From Pseudomonas sp. 30_B (GTDB lineage Bacteria > Pseudomonadota > Gammaproteobacteria > Pseudomonadales > Pseudomonadaceae): DNA of 64,000 nucleotides. The notes under the pieces are model-generated. The model was not told where the DNA came from. It worked only from the letters and a program-made list of their open reading frames with translations, and did no database searches. The position numbers and the translations under genes are program-made. This document shows positions 25,070-32,320 of the stretch, piece by piece (within the stretch, counting starts at the first letter, position 1; each line of letters opens with the position of its first letter). The stretch lies in contig NZ_JAFGYY010000007.1 of assembly GCF_017491605.1 (NCBI RefSeq), forward strand, positions 62,001 through 126,000, given 5' to 3'.

Positions 25070-26367
25070 GGCGCGTCAACTCCTGGGGACGGCTCGAGGC
25101 TCCTCTGCATGAGGTCATCCCACTTTCCGCTCCCGAGCGTGTAGCGCAGACCCTTGAAGGCAGCAGACTACCCGGCCTGGCCCACGGCATGGGACGGAGC
25201 TACGGGGACAGTTGTCTCAACGCCGATGGCACCCTGTGGCTGACAACAGCAATGGATCACCTGATCCGGTTCGATGAGCAATCCGGTCGACTGACCTGCG
25301 AAGCTGGAGTCCTGCTGCGGGACATTCAGCGCCTCACGGTCCCACGCGGCTGGATACTGCCCGTCACTCCCGGAACTCAGCTGGTGACGGTAGGCGGAGC
25401 CATCGCCAATGACGTGCATGGCAAGAATCATCACATCCTCGGCTCGTTTGGCGATCATGTTCAGCGCATCCGACTCGTACGTACCGACGGCACGACACTC
25501 GACTGTGGACCACAGACTGAACCGGACTGGTTCCGCGCCACCGTAGGGGGGCTGGGCCTGACAGGAGTGATAGTCGAAGCCGAGCTGCAATTGCGGCGGG
25601 TAGCCGGCCCCTGGCTGGATACCGAGACGCTTCCCTATGGGAACCTGAATGAGTTCTTCGCCCTTGCCGACAGTTCGGAGGCTGGCTGGGAGCAGACAGT
25701 GTCCTGGATCGACTGCCTGTCGAAAGGCGGCAGCCGCGGCATATTCATGCGAGCCAATCCGGCCGCCAGCGGACTGCGGGAAGAACCGCGCGGACGCAAG
25801 CTGGGCATGCCTTTCGTCCCGCCGATATCCCTGGTCAACAGCTTGTCGCTGCGCCCGTTCAACACCGCCTATTACCATCTCAACCTGCGCAAGGCCGGCA
25901 AGGGAATCGCGCACTACGAACCGTTCTCTTACCCACTCGACAACATCCTCGACTGGAATCGCATGTACGGTCCGCGCGGCTTCTATCAATACCAGAGCGT
26001 CGTTCCGCGATCTGCCGGCCAGGAAGCGGTGCAAGCCATGCTGGATGCCATCGCGGCGTCAGGAGAGGGCTCGTTCCTTGCCGTGCTCAAGACCTTCGGT
26101 GAGCGACACTCGCTGGGAATGCTGAGCTTTCCGCAGCCCGGCGTCACCCTGGCGCTCGACTTCCCGAATCGTGGGGCGCGTACCCTGCGCCTGCTGGAAA
26201 GGCTCGACGCAATAGTCCGCGAGACGCATGGGCGCCTTTATCCCGCCAAGGATGCACGCATGCCGCGCGACCTCTTCGAGTCCGGCTATCCACTGCTGAA
26301 TGAATTCTTACCCTACCGCGACCCCGGCATCAGCTCGGGGCTGTCCCGCCGCCTGCTAGGAAGCTGA
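25066..26367 (+). CDS. DprE1-like FAD-dependent decaprenylphosphoryl-ribose 2'-oxidase
   Basis: Oxidises polyprenylphosphoryl-D-ribose to the 2'-keto intermediate. It has 433 residues in the VAO/PCMH fold. FAD-domain blocks: GMGRSYGDS (41-49), GGAIANDVHGKNHH (110-123), GSFGDHVQ. The C-terminal substrate domain ends in LYPAKDARMP, with K395 aligning with the catalytic lysine K418 of mycobacterial DprE1. The cysteine hit by benzothiazinones in mycobacteria (C387, in a CVDFP motif) aligns with A363 in LALDFP. ATGA overlap with gtrA. Homology to sugar oxidases in general is the weaker alternative; gene order and motif detail favour DprE1. Confidence 0.9.
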   Translation: MRRVNSWGRLEAPLHEVIPLSAPERVAQTLEGSRLPGLAHGMGRSYGDSCLNADGTLWLTTAMDHLIRFDEQSGRLTCEAGVLLRDIQRLTVPRGWILPVTPGTQLVTVGGAIANDVHGKNHHILGSFGDHVQRIRLVRTDGTTLDCGPQTEPDWFRATVGGLGLTGVIVEAELQLRRVAGPWLDTETLPYGNLNEFFALADSSEAGWEQTVSWIDCLSKGGSRGIFMRANPAASGLREEPRGRKLGMPFVPPISLVNSLSLRPFNTAYYHLNLRKAGKGIAHYEPFSYPLDNILDWNRMYGPRGFYQYQSVVPRSAGQEAVQAMLDAIAASGEGSFLAVLKTFGERHSLGMLSFPQPGVTLALDFPNRGARTLRLLERLDAIVRETHGRLYPAKDARMPRDLFESGYPLLNEFLPYRDPGISSGLSRRLLGS

Positions 26368-26368
26368 A

Positions 26369-27118
26369 GTGAACAGGAAACGCATCATCATCGTTGGAGC
26401 GACCTCCTCCATTGCTGAACACTGCGCGCGTCTCTGGGCCCAGGGCCAGGAGGTCGATATGACCCTGGTCGGCCGCGACCTGCAGCGTCTGCAGCGCATC
26501 GCCACGGATCTGCAGGTTCGCAGCCCGAACAGCGAGATCAATTGCTCGACTGCCGACTTCATCGACCCGCAGAGCATTCAGCGGCAGGTCGATGAATGGC
26601 TGGTCAACAGCCCTGCGGACATCGTCCTGATTGCCCATGGCTCCCTTCCGGATCAGGCCACCTGCCAGGACAACCTGCAGGAGGCTCAGCAGGCGCTGGA
26701 AATCAACGGCCTCTCCCCCGTGCTGTTCTCCGAAGCCTTCGCCACACACATGCAACGAAGCAACCGCGGCACTTTGATCATCATCGGTTCGGTAGCCGGT
26801 GATCGCGGGCGCAAGTCCAACTATGTGTATGGTGCCGCCAAAGGTCTGGTCAACCGATACGCGCAAGGGCTGCAGCATCGCCTTGCCGGCAGCAACGTGA
26901 AGGTGATGCTGGTGAAGCCGGGCCCCACCGATACGCCAATGACCGCGCACCTGAAAAGCGAAGGCGCTCGCCTCGCTCCGGTGGAAGATGTTGCCAACGA
27001 GATCGTCCAAGCCGCCAGCAAGGGCGTTGCGACGCTCTACACGCCCCGCAAGTGGCAACTGATCATGTGGGTCATCCGACACATGCCTGCGGTGGTCTTC
27101 AACAAACTGAACATCTGA
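26369..27118 (+). CDS. DprE2-like short-chain dehydrogenase
   Basis: NAD(P)H-dependent reductase expected to convert the 2'-keto sugar made by DprE1 into polyprenylphosphoryl-D-arabinose. It has 249 residues. Rossmann glycines are in VGATSSIAEHCAR (9-21), active site S141, Y154 and K158 (YGAAK), and KPGPTDTPM follows. The C-terminal hydrophobic segment (about 228-245) is also typical of DprE2. The GTG start lies one base after the dprE1-like stop with AGGA 7 bases upstream; it is the last gene of the island. Confidence 0.9.
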   Translation: MNRKRIIIVGATSSIAEHCARLWAQGQEVDMTLVGRDLQRLQRIATDLQVRSPNSEINCSTADFIDPQSIQRQVDEWLVNSPADIVLIAHGSLPDQATCQDNLQEAQQALEINGLSPVLFSEAFATHMQRSNRGTLIIIGSVAGDRGRKSNYVYGAAKGLVNRYAQGLQHRLAGSNVKVMLVKPGPTDTPMTAHLKSEGARLAPVEDVANEIVQAASKGVATLYTPRKWQLIMWVIRHMPAVVFNKLNI

Positions 27119-27126
27119 TCGGATGC

Positions 27127-27144
27127 GCCCCGCACCAGCGGGGC
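27127..27144. terminator. Hairpin between convergent dprE2-like and methyltransferase genes
   Basis: Arms gccccgc and gcggggc around acca in a 39-bp convergent gap. No strong T-run on either side, but the position fits a shared terminator and marks the right edge of the island. Confidence 0.5.
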
Positions 27145-27157
27145 TCATCGCTCGGAC

Positions 27158-27820
27158 TTAACGCTTGCGGCAGAGACTCATGCCGTCACCGATCGGCACC
27201 AGCGAATAGTCGATCCTGAGGTCTTCCTTCAGAGCCCGGTTGAGCTGCTGGATGGCGCGCGTGTCGTCGCTCTCCGGCTCAACCTCCAGCACCCGCCCGC
27301 TCCACAACACATTGTCGAAGACCACCAGCCCGCCACTGCGCAGCAGCTTCAGGGCATATTCGAAATAGGTGGGATAGCGCGCCTTGTCGGCATCGATGAA
27401 GACCAGATCGAACGCTCCGTCCTCACCGCCGGCCATCAGGCTCTCCAGGGTGGACAGCGCCGGCCCCAGGCGCAGCTCGATGCGGCTGTCGACGCCCGCC
27501 TCTTGCCAATAGGAACGTGCAGTCTCGTTGTAGTCGCCAGGCAGGTCGCAGCACAGCAGGTGCCCGTCAGCGGGAAGCGCCTCGGCCATGCACAGTGCGC
27601 TATAGCCGGTAAAGGTACCCACTTCGAGCAGACGCCGGGCACCGATCAACTTCACCAGCAACGCGAGGAATTGCCCCTGCTCCGGGGCAACCTGCCAGCG
27701 CGACATGGGCAATGCGGCGGTCTCCTCGCGCAGGCGGGCCTTGATGGGCGAGTCGCGCAGGGAAACATCGAGCAGGTACTGGTAGAGGGAATCGTCCAGA
27801 TTCAGTGTGCGCGTGGTCAT
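27158..27820 (-). CDS. SAM-dependent O-methyltransferase (COMT/Methyltransf_3 family)
   Basis: 220 residues. SAM-binding motif LLEVGTFTGYSALCMAEALP (about 60-79), then DLPGDYNETARSYW, FDLVFIDADKARYPTYFEYALKLL (motif II with metal-binding D) and GGLVVFDNVLWSGRV. Enzymes of this family methylate catechols and related phenols with Mg; the substrate is not predictable. GGAGG precedes the ATG. It is followed on the same strand after 18 bp upstream by an NlpC/P60 gene; no functional link is evident. Confidence 0.88.
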   Translation of the reverse strand: MTTRTLNLDDSLYQYLLDVSLRDSPIKARLREETAALPMSRWQVAPEQGQFLALLVKLIGARRLLEVGTFTGYSALCMAEALPADGHLLCCDLPGDYNETARSYWQEAGVDSRIELRLGPALSTLESLMAGGEDGAFDLVFIDADKARYPTYFEYALKLLRSGGLVVFDNVLWSGRVLEVEPESDDTRAIQQLNRALKEDLRIDYSLVPIGDGMSLCRKR

Positions 27821-27838
27821 GGCCCCTCCCGGACAAGA

Positions 27839-28369
27839 TCAGGGATGCAGGGCGAGACTCTGCACGGCCAGGACGCGCTTGGCTTCGAGGAAGGCTTTCT
27901 GCCAATAGGCGCTGTCGAGGCTGTCCAGGCGTACGGTCCCGCCCGTCCTGGGCGCATGCACGAAGCGCCCTTCTCCGACATAGATACCCGCATGACTCAC
28001 GCCACGTCCACCGCTGGTAGCGAAGAACACCAGGTCGCCGCTCTGCAGCGATTCGCGACCGATGCTGGGCGCGCGCAGGGTGATCATCTCGCGGGTGGAG
28101 CGCGGCAGTTGCAGACCGGTGGCATCGCGGTAGACGTAGCCGATCAGGCCGCTGCAATCGAAACCGCCATCGGGCGTGTTGCCACCCCAGCGATACGGCG
28201 TGCCAACCAGGCCAATGGCACGGATCAGGACATCATCGGCAGCTTGCGAATTGTAGGCAGGGAGCGAAGGCGCGTTCACCACGGGCGGAGGCGACGGCGG
28301 AGTGCGACTGGCGCAGGCGGCCAGGGAGGCGAGAAGAGCGAAGAGAATGACGCGCTGTGGAGCGAGCAT
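27839..28369 (-). CDS. NlpC/P60 (C40) endopeptidase lipoprotein
   Basis: 176 residues. Lipoprotein signal with lipobox LAAC (Cys at about 19), proline-rich linker, then an NlpC/P60 domain (about 45-165). Catalytic Cys lies in GGFDCSGLIGYV, catalytic His in VSHAGIYVG, third residue His in RFVHAPRTGG. Family members cut peptidoglycan stem peptides, typically the D,L-bond (MepS-like). It is the shorter of two tandem paralogues. The ATG is one base after a strong hairpin that contains the ribosome binding site. Confidence 0.9.
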   Translation of the reverse strand: MLAPQRVILFALLASLAACASRTPPSPPPVVNAPSLPAYNSQAADDVLIRAIGLVGTPYRWGGNTPDGGFDCSGLIGYVYRDATGLQLPRSTREMITLRAPSIGRESLQSGDLVFFATSGGRGVSHAGIYVGEGRFVHAPRTGGTVRLDSLDSAYWQKAFLEAKRVLAVQSLALHP

Positions 28370-28370
28370 G

Positions 28371-28400
28371 TGATGGCATCCCTGCTAAGGAATGCCATCA
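28371..28400 (-). promoter_or_regulatory. Leader hairpin masking the ribosome binding site of the NlpC/P60 gene
   Basis: In the mRNA, arms tgatggcattcct and agggatgccatca pair over 13 positions (one G-U wobble) with the tetraloop tagc, ending one base before the AUG. The only Shine-Dalgarno-like AGGG is inside the 3' arm. Folding should block ribosome entry, so translation may depend on temperature, a protein, an sRNA or melting by upstream translation. Confidence 0.65.
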
Positions 28401-28429
28401 CTTTGCACCGACAGTGGCTTGAACGCAAT

Positions 28430-28450
28430 ACTTAAAGTAATACTTTAAGT
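28430..28450. repeat. Palindrome between the two NlpC/P60 genes
   Basis: Arms acttaaagt (28430-28438) and actttaagt (28442-28450) with spacer aat, directly after the stop of the upstream paralogue and about 60 bp before the downstream one. No T-run follows, so operator or RNA-processing signal is as likely as terminator. Confidence 0.55.
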
Positions 28451-29074
28451 TTAGCGAGTCACCGTCTTGGGCTCGTAACCCGGCTCGAGCACGCGCTTGG
28501 CTTCCATGTAGCTCAGGCGCCAGTAGCTCTCGTCCAGGCTGTCCACCCGCACACCACCGCCACGGCGGCTGGCGGAGTGGATGAACTGACCATCACCGAT
28601 ATAGATACCGGCATGGCTCACCCGACCGCGGCCACGATTGTTGAAGAAGATCAGGTCGCCCGGCTGCAGGTCTTCTTTCGAGACCAGCGGGACGTCCATG
28701 GTGATCAACTCACGCGTGGAGCGCGGAAGGTTGATGCCTGCTTCCTCGCGGAACAGATAGCCCACGAAGCCGCTGCAATCGAAACCAGTTCGTTCCGACT
28801 TTCCACCGAAGCGATACGGAGTACCGATCAGCGAGAACGCGCGATCCAGGATGTCGGATACGTGCGTGGTCGAACTGCCGTTATAGTTTTTGGCCCCCTC
28901 GTCCTGCGACTCATCCGCCTGCGTGACCTTATTCTGGTCAATCTGGAGAAAAGCGGCTCGGCTGGTCGGCGCTACGGCTGCCTGGCTTTGCTGCGATTCC
29001 GGCGAATGGCTGGCACAAGCTGCCAGCAACAGAACGAAACTCATGGGCACGAGGGGTGCGAAGCGTTTAAGCAT
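28451..29074 (-). CDS. NlpC/P60 (C40) endopeptidase lipoprotein, longer paralogue
   Basis: 207 residues from the ATG at 29074; an in-frame GTG two codons earlier is the alternative. Lipobox LLAAC about 20 residues in. A Gln/Ser/Ala-rich linker (about 25-70) leads to the C40 domain with GFDCSGFVGYLF (catalytic Cys), RVSHAGIYIGDGQFIHSAS (His) and a family-typical VDSLDESYWRLSYMEAKRVL end that is shared with the downstream gene. It probably acts as a murein endopeptidase attached to the outer membrane. The pair looks like an old tandem duplication. Confidence 0.9.
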   Translation of the reverse strand: MLKRFAPLVPMSFVLLLAACASHSPESQQSQAAVAPTSRAAFLQIDQNKVTQADESQDEGAKNYNGSSTTHVSDILDRAFSLIGTPYRFGGKSERTGFDCSGFVGYLFREEAGINLPRSTRELITMDVPLVSKEDLQPGDLIFFNNRGRGRVSHAGIYIGDGQFIHSASRRGGGVRVDSLDESYWRLSYMEAKRVLEPGYEPKTVTR

Positions 29075-29149
29075 GGGCACGACCGTGTCTCATTAGTTCC
29101 ATTTAATAGCGGGCTAATTTGCCCGCTCAATCGGCTCAATGCAAGTTTT

Positions 29150-29914
29150 TTATCGCGGAATGTGACTCAGCAGGCGCGGCATAATGTCTAAGGCTCGACC
29201 CACCATTCTTTCTTCGACCACTGAACTCAGGTCAGTCAGGCCCGGATTCACCTCGGCGGTGAAGCCTCCCGCCTCCCGTGTGCGCAGCACCGGCTCGATG
29301 ATGTAGGGGAAGCTCGCAGTGGTTCCCACCAGCAGTACGGCATCGAATCCCTTGCGCAATTGCGCGTAGAGCGTGTCGATCGCAGCCTCCGGCAGCATCT
29401 CCTCGAACAGCACCACCGGCGGGCGCAGCACGCCTGCGCAGCGCGCGCATTTCGGCGGCAGCGGGCCGTCCAGATGCCCGGCCAACTCGGCGCACTCCAA
29501 TCCGCACGACTGGCAGTACAACGGCGCCAACTCGCCATGAATCTCGATCAGCCGCTCAGGGGGCGAGCCGGCACGACGGTGGAATCCATCGATGTTCTGC
29601 GTCAGCACCCAGCACTCAGGCTTGAGCCGTTGCAGTTCGGCGATAGCGCCGTGGCCGGCGTTGGGCTGCGCGCTCAGGCAGGCCTTGCCCAGTTCCGCCA
29701 GGTACTTCCAGCACAGCGCCGGGTTGTCACGCAGCATCGGTCCGGAAAGCGCCGCCTCGATGGGCAGTCCTTCTGCCGTCCGGCCGTTGTAGAGGCCGCC
29801 GAGCCCCCGGTAGGTGGGCATGCCGGAATCGGCGGAGAGCCCGGCGCCGGTGATCACCAGGATGCGTTCGGCGCGGGCCAGTGCTGCGCCGGTGCGTTCG
29901 ATGGCCGATTCCAT
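29150..29914 (-). CDS. Sir2-family NAD-dependent protein deacylase
   Basis: 254 residues. NAD-binding GAGLSADSGMPTYRG (23-37), TQNIDGFHRRAG (105-116), catalytic H126 in EIHGELA, zinc cysteines C134, C137, C156 and C159, and GTTASFPYIIEP near the second NAD contact. It removes acyl groups from lysines and releases nicotinamide and O-acyl-ADP-ribose. Which acyl chain it prefers cannot be read from the sequence. Stands alone between convergent-looking spacing on the same strand. The name CobB is avoided here because of the cobalamin gene cobB in this window. Confidence 0.9.
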   Translation of the reverse strand: MESAIERTGAALARAERILVITGAGLSADSGMPTYRGLGGLYNGRTAEGLPIEAALSGPMLRDNPALCWKYLAELGKACLSAQPNAGHGAIAELQRLKPECWVLTQNIDGFHRRAGSPPERLIEIHGELAPLYCQSCGLECAELAGHLDGPLPPKCARCAGVLRPPVVLFEEMLPEAAIDTLYAQLRKGFDAVLLVGTTASFPYIIEPVLRTREAGGFTAEVNPGLTDLSSVVEERMVGRALDIMPRLLSHIPR

Positions 29915-29942
29915 GCGCCCTCCTCCGCGGCCGGGCCGCGCG

Positions 29943-30614
29943 TCAGTGGTTGACCGTGTAAGACAGCATCATCGAGATATGGCACAGCGGCCGGCCACTT
30001 TGTTCCTGCCACGCATTGAACGCAGCCTGCACCCGTGCGAGGTCTTTCTGGCTGGTCGGCGTCTTGTCGACGATTTCCTGGGCCTTGAGCGCGGCGACCA
30101 CGTCGTCGCTGAGGACGAAGGTGTCCTTGCCGGCCATGCGCAGGAAACGCGGCGCGGACATGCCGCCCAACTGGTTGCCGCGCTTGGCCAGCATCTTCCA
30201 CAGGCCGACGATGTCGCTGGACGGCCAATCCGCCAGAAGCTTGCCGAAGCTGCCGTATTCGCGGGCGATATCCAGGATGAACTGGGCATTGCGCGGCACG
30301 CTCTTGAGCTTGCCCAGGAGACGGATGAGCCGGGTGTCCTGCATCAGGTTTTCCAGGCGCTCGCCGCCCATCAGCACGACCTTCTCCGGATCGAAGCCGA
30401 AGAAGACTTCCTCGAAAGCCGGCCATTTGGCGTCCACCAGGCTGTGCTTGAGGCCCGCGCGGAAGATGCGCAGGCTGATCAGCGACAGGTAGCGATCATC
30501 GCTGACCGCCGCCAGCTCGGCCGCGGACTTGGCTTGAGGCAGACGGGCTTCCAGCGCCTCGACCGAGCCAAAGCGATTCAGACAATACTCGTACAGCCAC
30601 GGGTAATCGCGCAT
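29943..30614 (-). CDS. DNA-3-methyladenine glycosylase I-like protein lacking the Tag zinc site
   Basis: 223 residues. The middle resembles Tag (HhH-type glycosylase): RIFRAGLKHSLVDAKWPAFEEVFFGFDPEKVVLMGGERLENLMQD corresponds, in pieces, to the Tag core, and SVPRNAQFILDIAREYGSFGKLLADWP continues it. However, it lacks the N-terminal CGW...H of Tag and the C-terminal H-x3-C pair; only one Cys-His (PLCHI) occurs near the end. True 3-methyladenine excision is therefore uncertain. AAGGA precedes the ATG. Confidence 0.72.
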   Translation of the reverse strand: MRDYPWLYEYCLNRFGSVEALEARLPQAKSAAELAAVSDDRYLSLISLRIFRAGLKHSLVDAKWPAFEEVFFGFDPEKVVLMGGERLENLMQDTRLIRLLGKLKSVPRNAQFILDIAREYGSFGKLLADWPSSDIVGLWKMLAKRGNQLGGMSAPRFLRMAGKDTFVLSDDVVAALKAQEIVDKTPTSQKDLARVQAAFNAWQEQSGRPLCHISMMLSYTVNH

Positions 30615-30634
30615 CGGGCATCCTTGCGAAGGTC

Positions 30635-31462
30635 TTACAGGTTCATCACATCGAGGAAGCGAGGGGTGGCAGTCTCGTCGATGCGCAGGCTGTTGAAGTC
30701 GAACAGGTTGCGGTCAGCCAGTTGCGACGGCACCACGTTCTGCAGCGCGCGGAACATGATTTCGGTGCGGCCCGGCGACTTGCGCTCCCAGTCCAGCAGC
30801 ATTTCCTTGACCACCTGGCGCTGCAGGTTTTCCTGCGAGCCGCACAGGTTGCACGGGATGATCGGGAATTCCTTGAGCACCGAGTAGGCTTCGATGTCCT
30901 TCTCGTTGCAGTACGCCAGCGGTCGGATCACCACGTTGCGGCCGTCGTCGGACAGCAGCTTGGGCGGCATGGCCTTGAGGGTGCCGCCGTAGAACATATT
31001 AAGGAAGAAGGTTTCCAGGATGTCGTCGCGGTGATGCCCGAGCGCCATCTTGGTCGCGCCGATCTCGTCGGCGTAGGTGTAGAGGGTCCCACGGCGCAGG
31101 CGCGAGCACAGCGAGCAGGTGGTCTTGCCCTCCGGGATCTTCTCCTTCACCACCGAGTAGGTGTCCTTCTCGATGATGTGGTACTGCACGCCGATGGACT
31201 CCAGATAGGCCGGCAGCACGTGCTCGGGGAAGCCGGGCTGCTTCTGGTCCATGTTCACCGCGACGATCTCGAACTGGATCGGCGCCACCTTCTGCAGGTA
31301 CAGCAGGATGTCCAGCAGGGTGTAGCTGTCCTTGCCGCCGGACAGGCAGACCATCACCTTGTCGCCGTCCTCGATCATGTTGAAGTCGGTGACCGCTTCG
31401 CCAACCTGGCGGCGCAGGCGTTTCTGCAGTTTGTTCTGGTTGACCGAAAGGGTGCTGGCCAT
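30635..31462 (-). CDS. ttcA: tRNA 2-thiocytidine(32) synthetase TtcA
   Basis: Iron-sulfur enzyme that thiolates C32 of certain tRNAs using ATP. It has 275 residues from the ATG (GAG in agagcacc upstream); an upstream TTG would add eight residues. PP-loop SGGKDS (41-46), cluster-binding C116-SL-C119 and C204-NL-C207, and [20 protein letters not shown] between them. Divergent from a J-domain gene with about 100 bp between them. Confidence 0.95.
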   Translation of the reverse strand: MASTLSVNQNKLQKRLRRQVGEAVTDFNMIEDGDKVMVCLSGGKDSYTLLDILLYLQKVAPIQFEIVAVNMDQKQPGFPEHVLPAYLESIGVQYHIIEKDTYSVVKEKIPEGKTTCSLCSRLRRGTLYTYADEIGATKMALGHHRDDILETFFLNMFYGGTLKAMPPKLLSDDGRNVVIRPLAYCNEKDIEAYSVLKEFPIIPCNLCGSQENLQRQVVKEMLLDWERKSPGRTEIMFRALQNVVPSQLADRNLFDFNSLRIDETATPRFLDVMNL

Positions 31463-31563
31463 GGTGCTCTGGAATCCGAAGGGCAAGACGAAAAGCCGGT
31501 CATTTTACGCGCAAAGCGACCCATACCCCAGCCCCCTGATCGGCTCGCTGCTAATCTGACGGC

Positions 31564-32160
31564 ATGACCCCCGATCTCGACTACAGCCTCGACCTCGCCG
31601 ACCAGCTCCTTGAACTGCTGCGCGAAGCGCCTGACGGACTCTCCGAATTCCAGCTGATCCAGCAGTTGAAGGCGCGGCACTCCACGCATGTTCCGAACCT
31701 TCCACTGATCGACAAGCTGGTGCTGTTCCGCACCCATTTCCTGGTGTTCAACACGCTGTACCGCCTGCGCGACCGGCTGTGGGCGGAGAACGCCGCGCAT
31801 CTGGAGATCGGCCCGCTGCAGATCCGCCTCTCGCCTTATATAAGCGGCGTACAGGCGCTTGGCGAACAGGATGCCCTGCGCGCCTATTACCTCGATGAAA
31901 AACACTTGAAGGAAACCACCGAGCGCGACGTGGAGAAGCTGCTGGAAAGCTTCTGGACGCGCATGCAGGGCAACGAGGAAAAGGCCGCCGCGCTGGCCCT
32001 CTTCGAGCTGGAAGACGGCCCGGTGGACTATGCCTTGATCAAGCTGCGCTACCGCCAACTGGTCAGCCAGCACCATCCGGACCGGGGCGGCAGTACCACG
32101 CGACTGCAATCGATCAACAAGGCGATGGAAATTCTGGAGCGCTATTACAGCCGCCCGTGA
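31564..32160 (+). CDS. DnaJ-related protein with C-terminal J domain
   Basis: 198 residues. The N-terminal 130 residues match the DNAJ-related family (LLELLREAPDGLSEFQLIQQL, LVLFRTHFLVFNTLYRLRDRLW, LEIGPLQIRLSPY). A C-terminal partial J domain (about 145-198) contains the HPD triad in QHHPDRGG. Likely a co-chaperone that stimulates a DnaK-type partner; the partner and clients are unknown. The gene has a short leader and no strong Shine-Dalgarno. Confidence 0.85.
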   Translation: MTPDLDYSLDLADQLLELLREAPDGLSEFQLIQQLKARHSTHVPNLPLIDKLVLFRTHFLVFNTLYRLRDRLWAENAAHLEIGPLQIRLSPYISGVQALGEQDALRAYYLDEKHLKETTERDVEKLLESFWTRMQGNEEKAAALALFELEDGPVDYALIKLRYRQLVSQHHPDRGGSTTRLQSINKAMEILERYYSRP

Positions 32161-32209
32161 AACTTCCATTTGCTCTAAACCCACGGACGACGAGGCCTTT
32201 AGCCCTCCC

Positions 32210-32295
32210 TATACTGCGACTTAAGGTCGCATAGGTCGGCCGAGCACCGGATGACGCTGGCTACGCGTCTCCGGCGCTTCGCTGGGGGGCGACCT
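32210..32295 (+). promoter_or_regulatory. Promoter -10 box and structured leader of the Yip1 gene
   Basis: TATACT (32210-32215) is a likely -10 box. The following leader of about 100 nt contains complementary ends aggtcgc (32224-32230) and gcgacct (32289-32295) enclosing an inner pair ccgga/tccgg, giving a closed multi-stem fold. A strong GAGGAG precedes the ATG outside the fold. Function unknown; it does not match a riboswitch class I can name. Confidence 0.4.
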
Positions 32296-32320
32296 TCTAT
32301 AAGAAGAGGAGAATGCTGAC

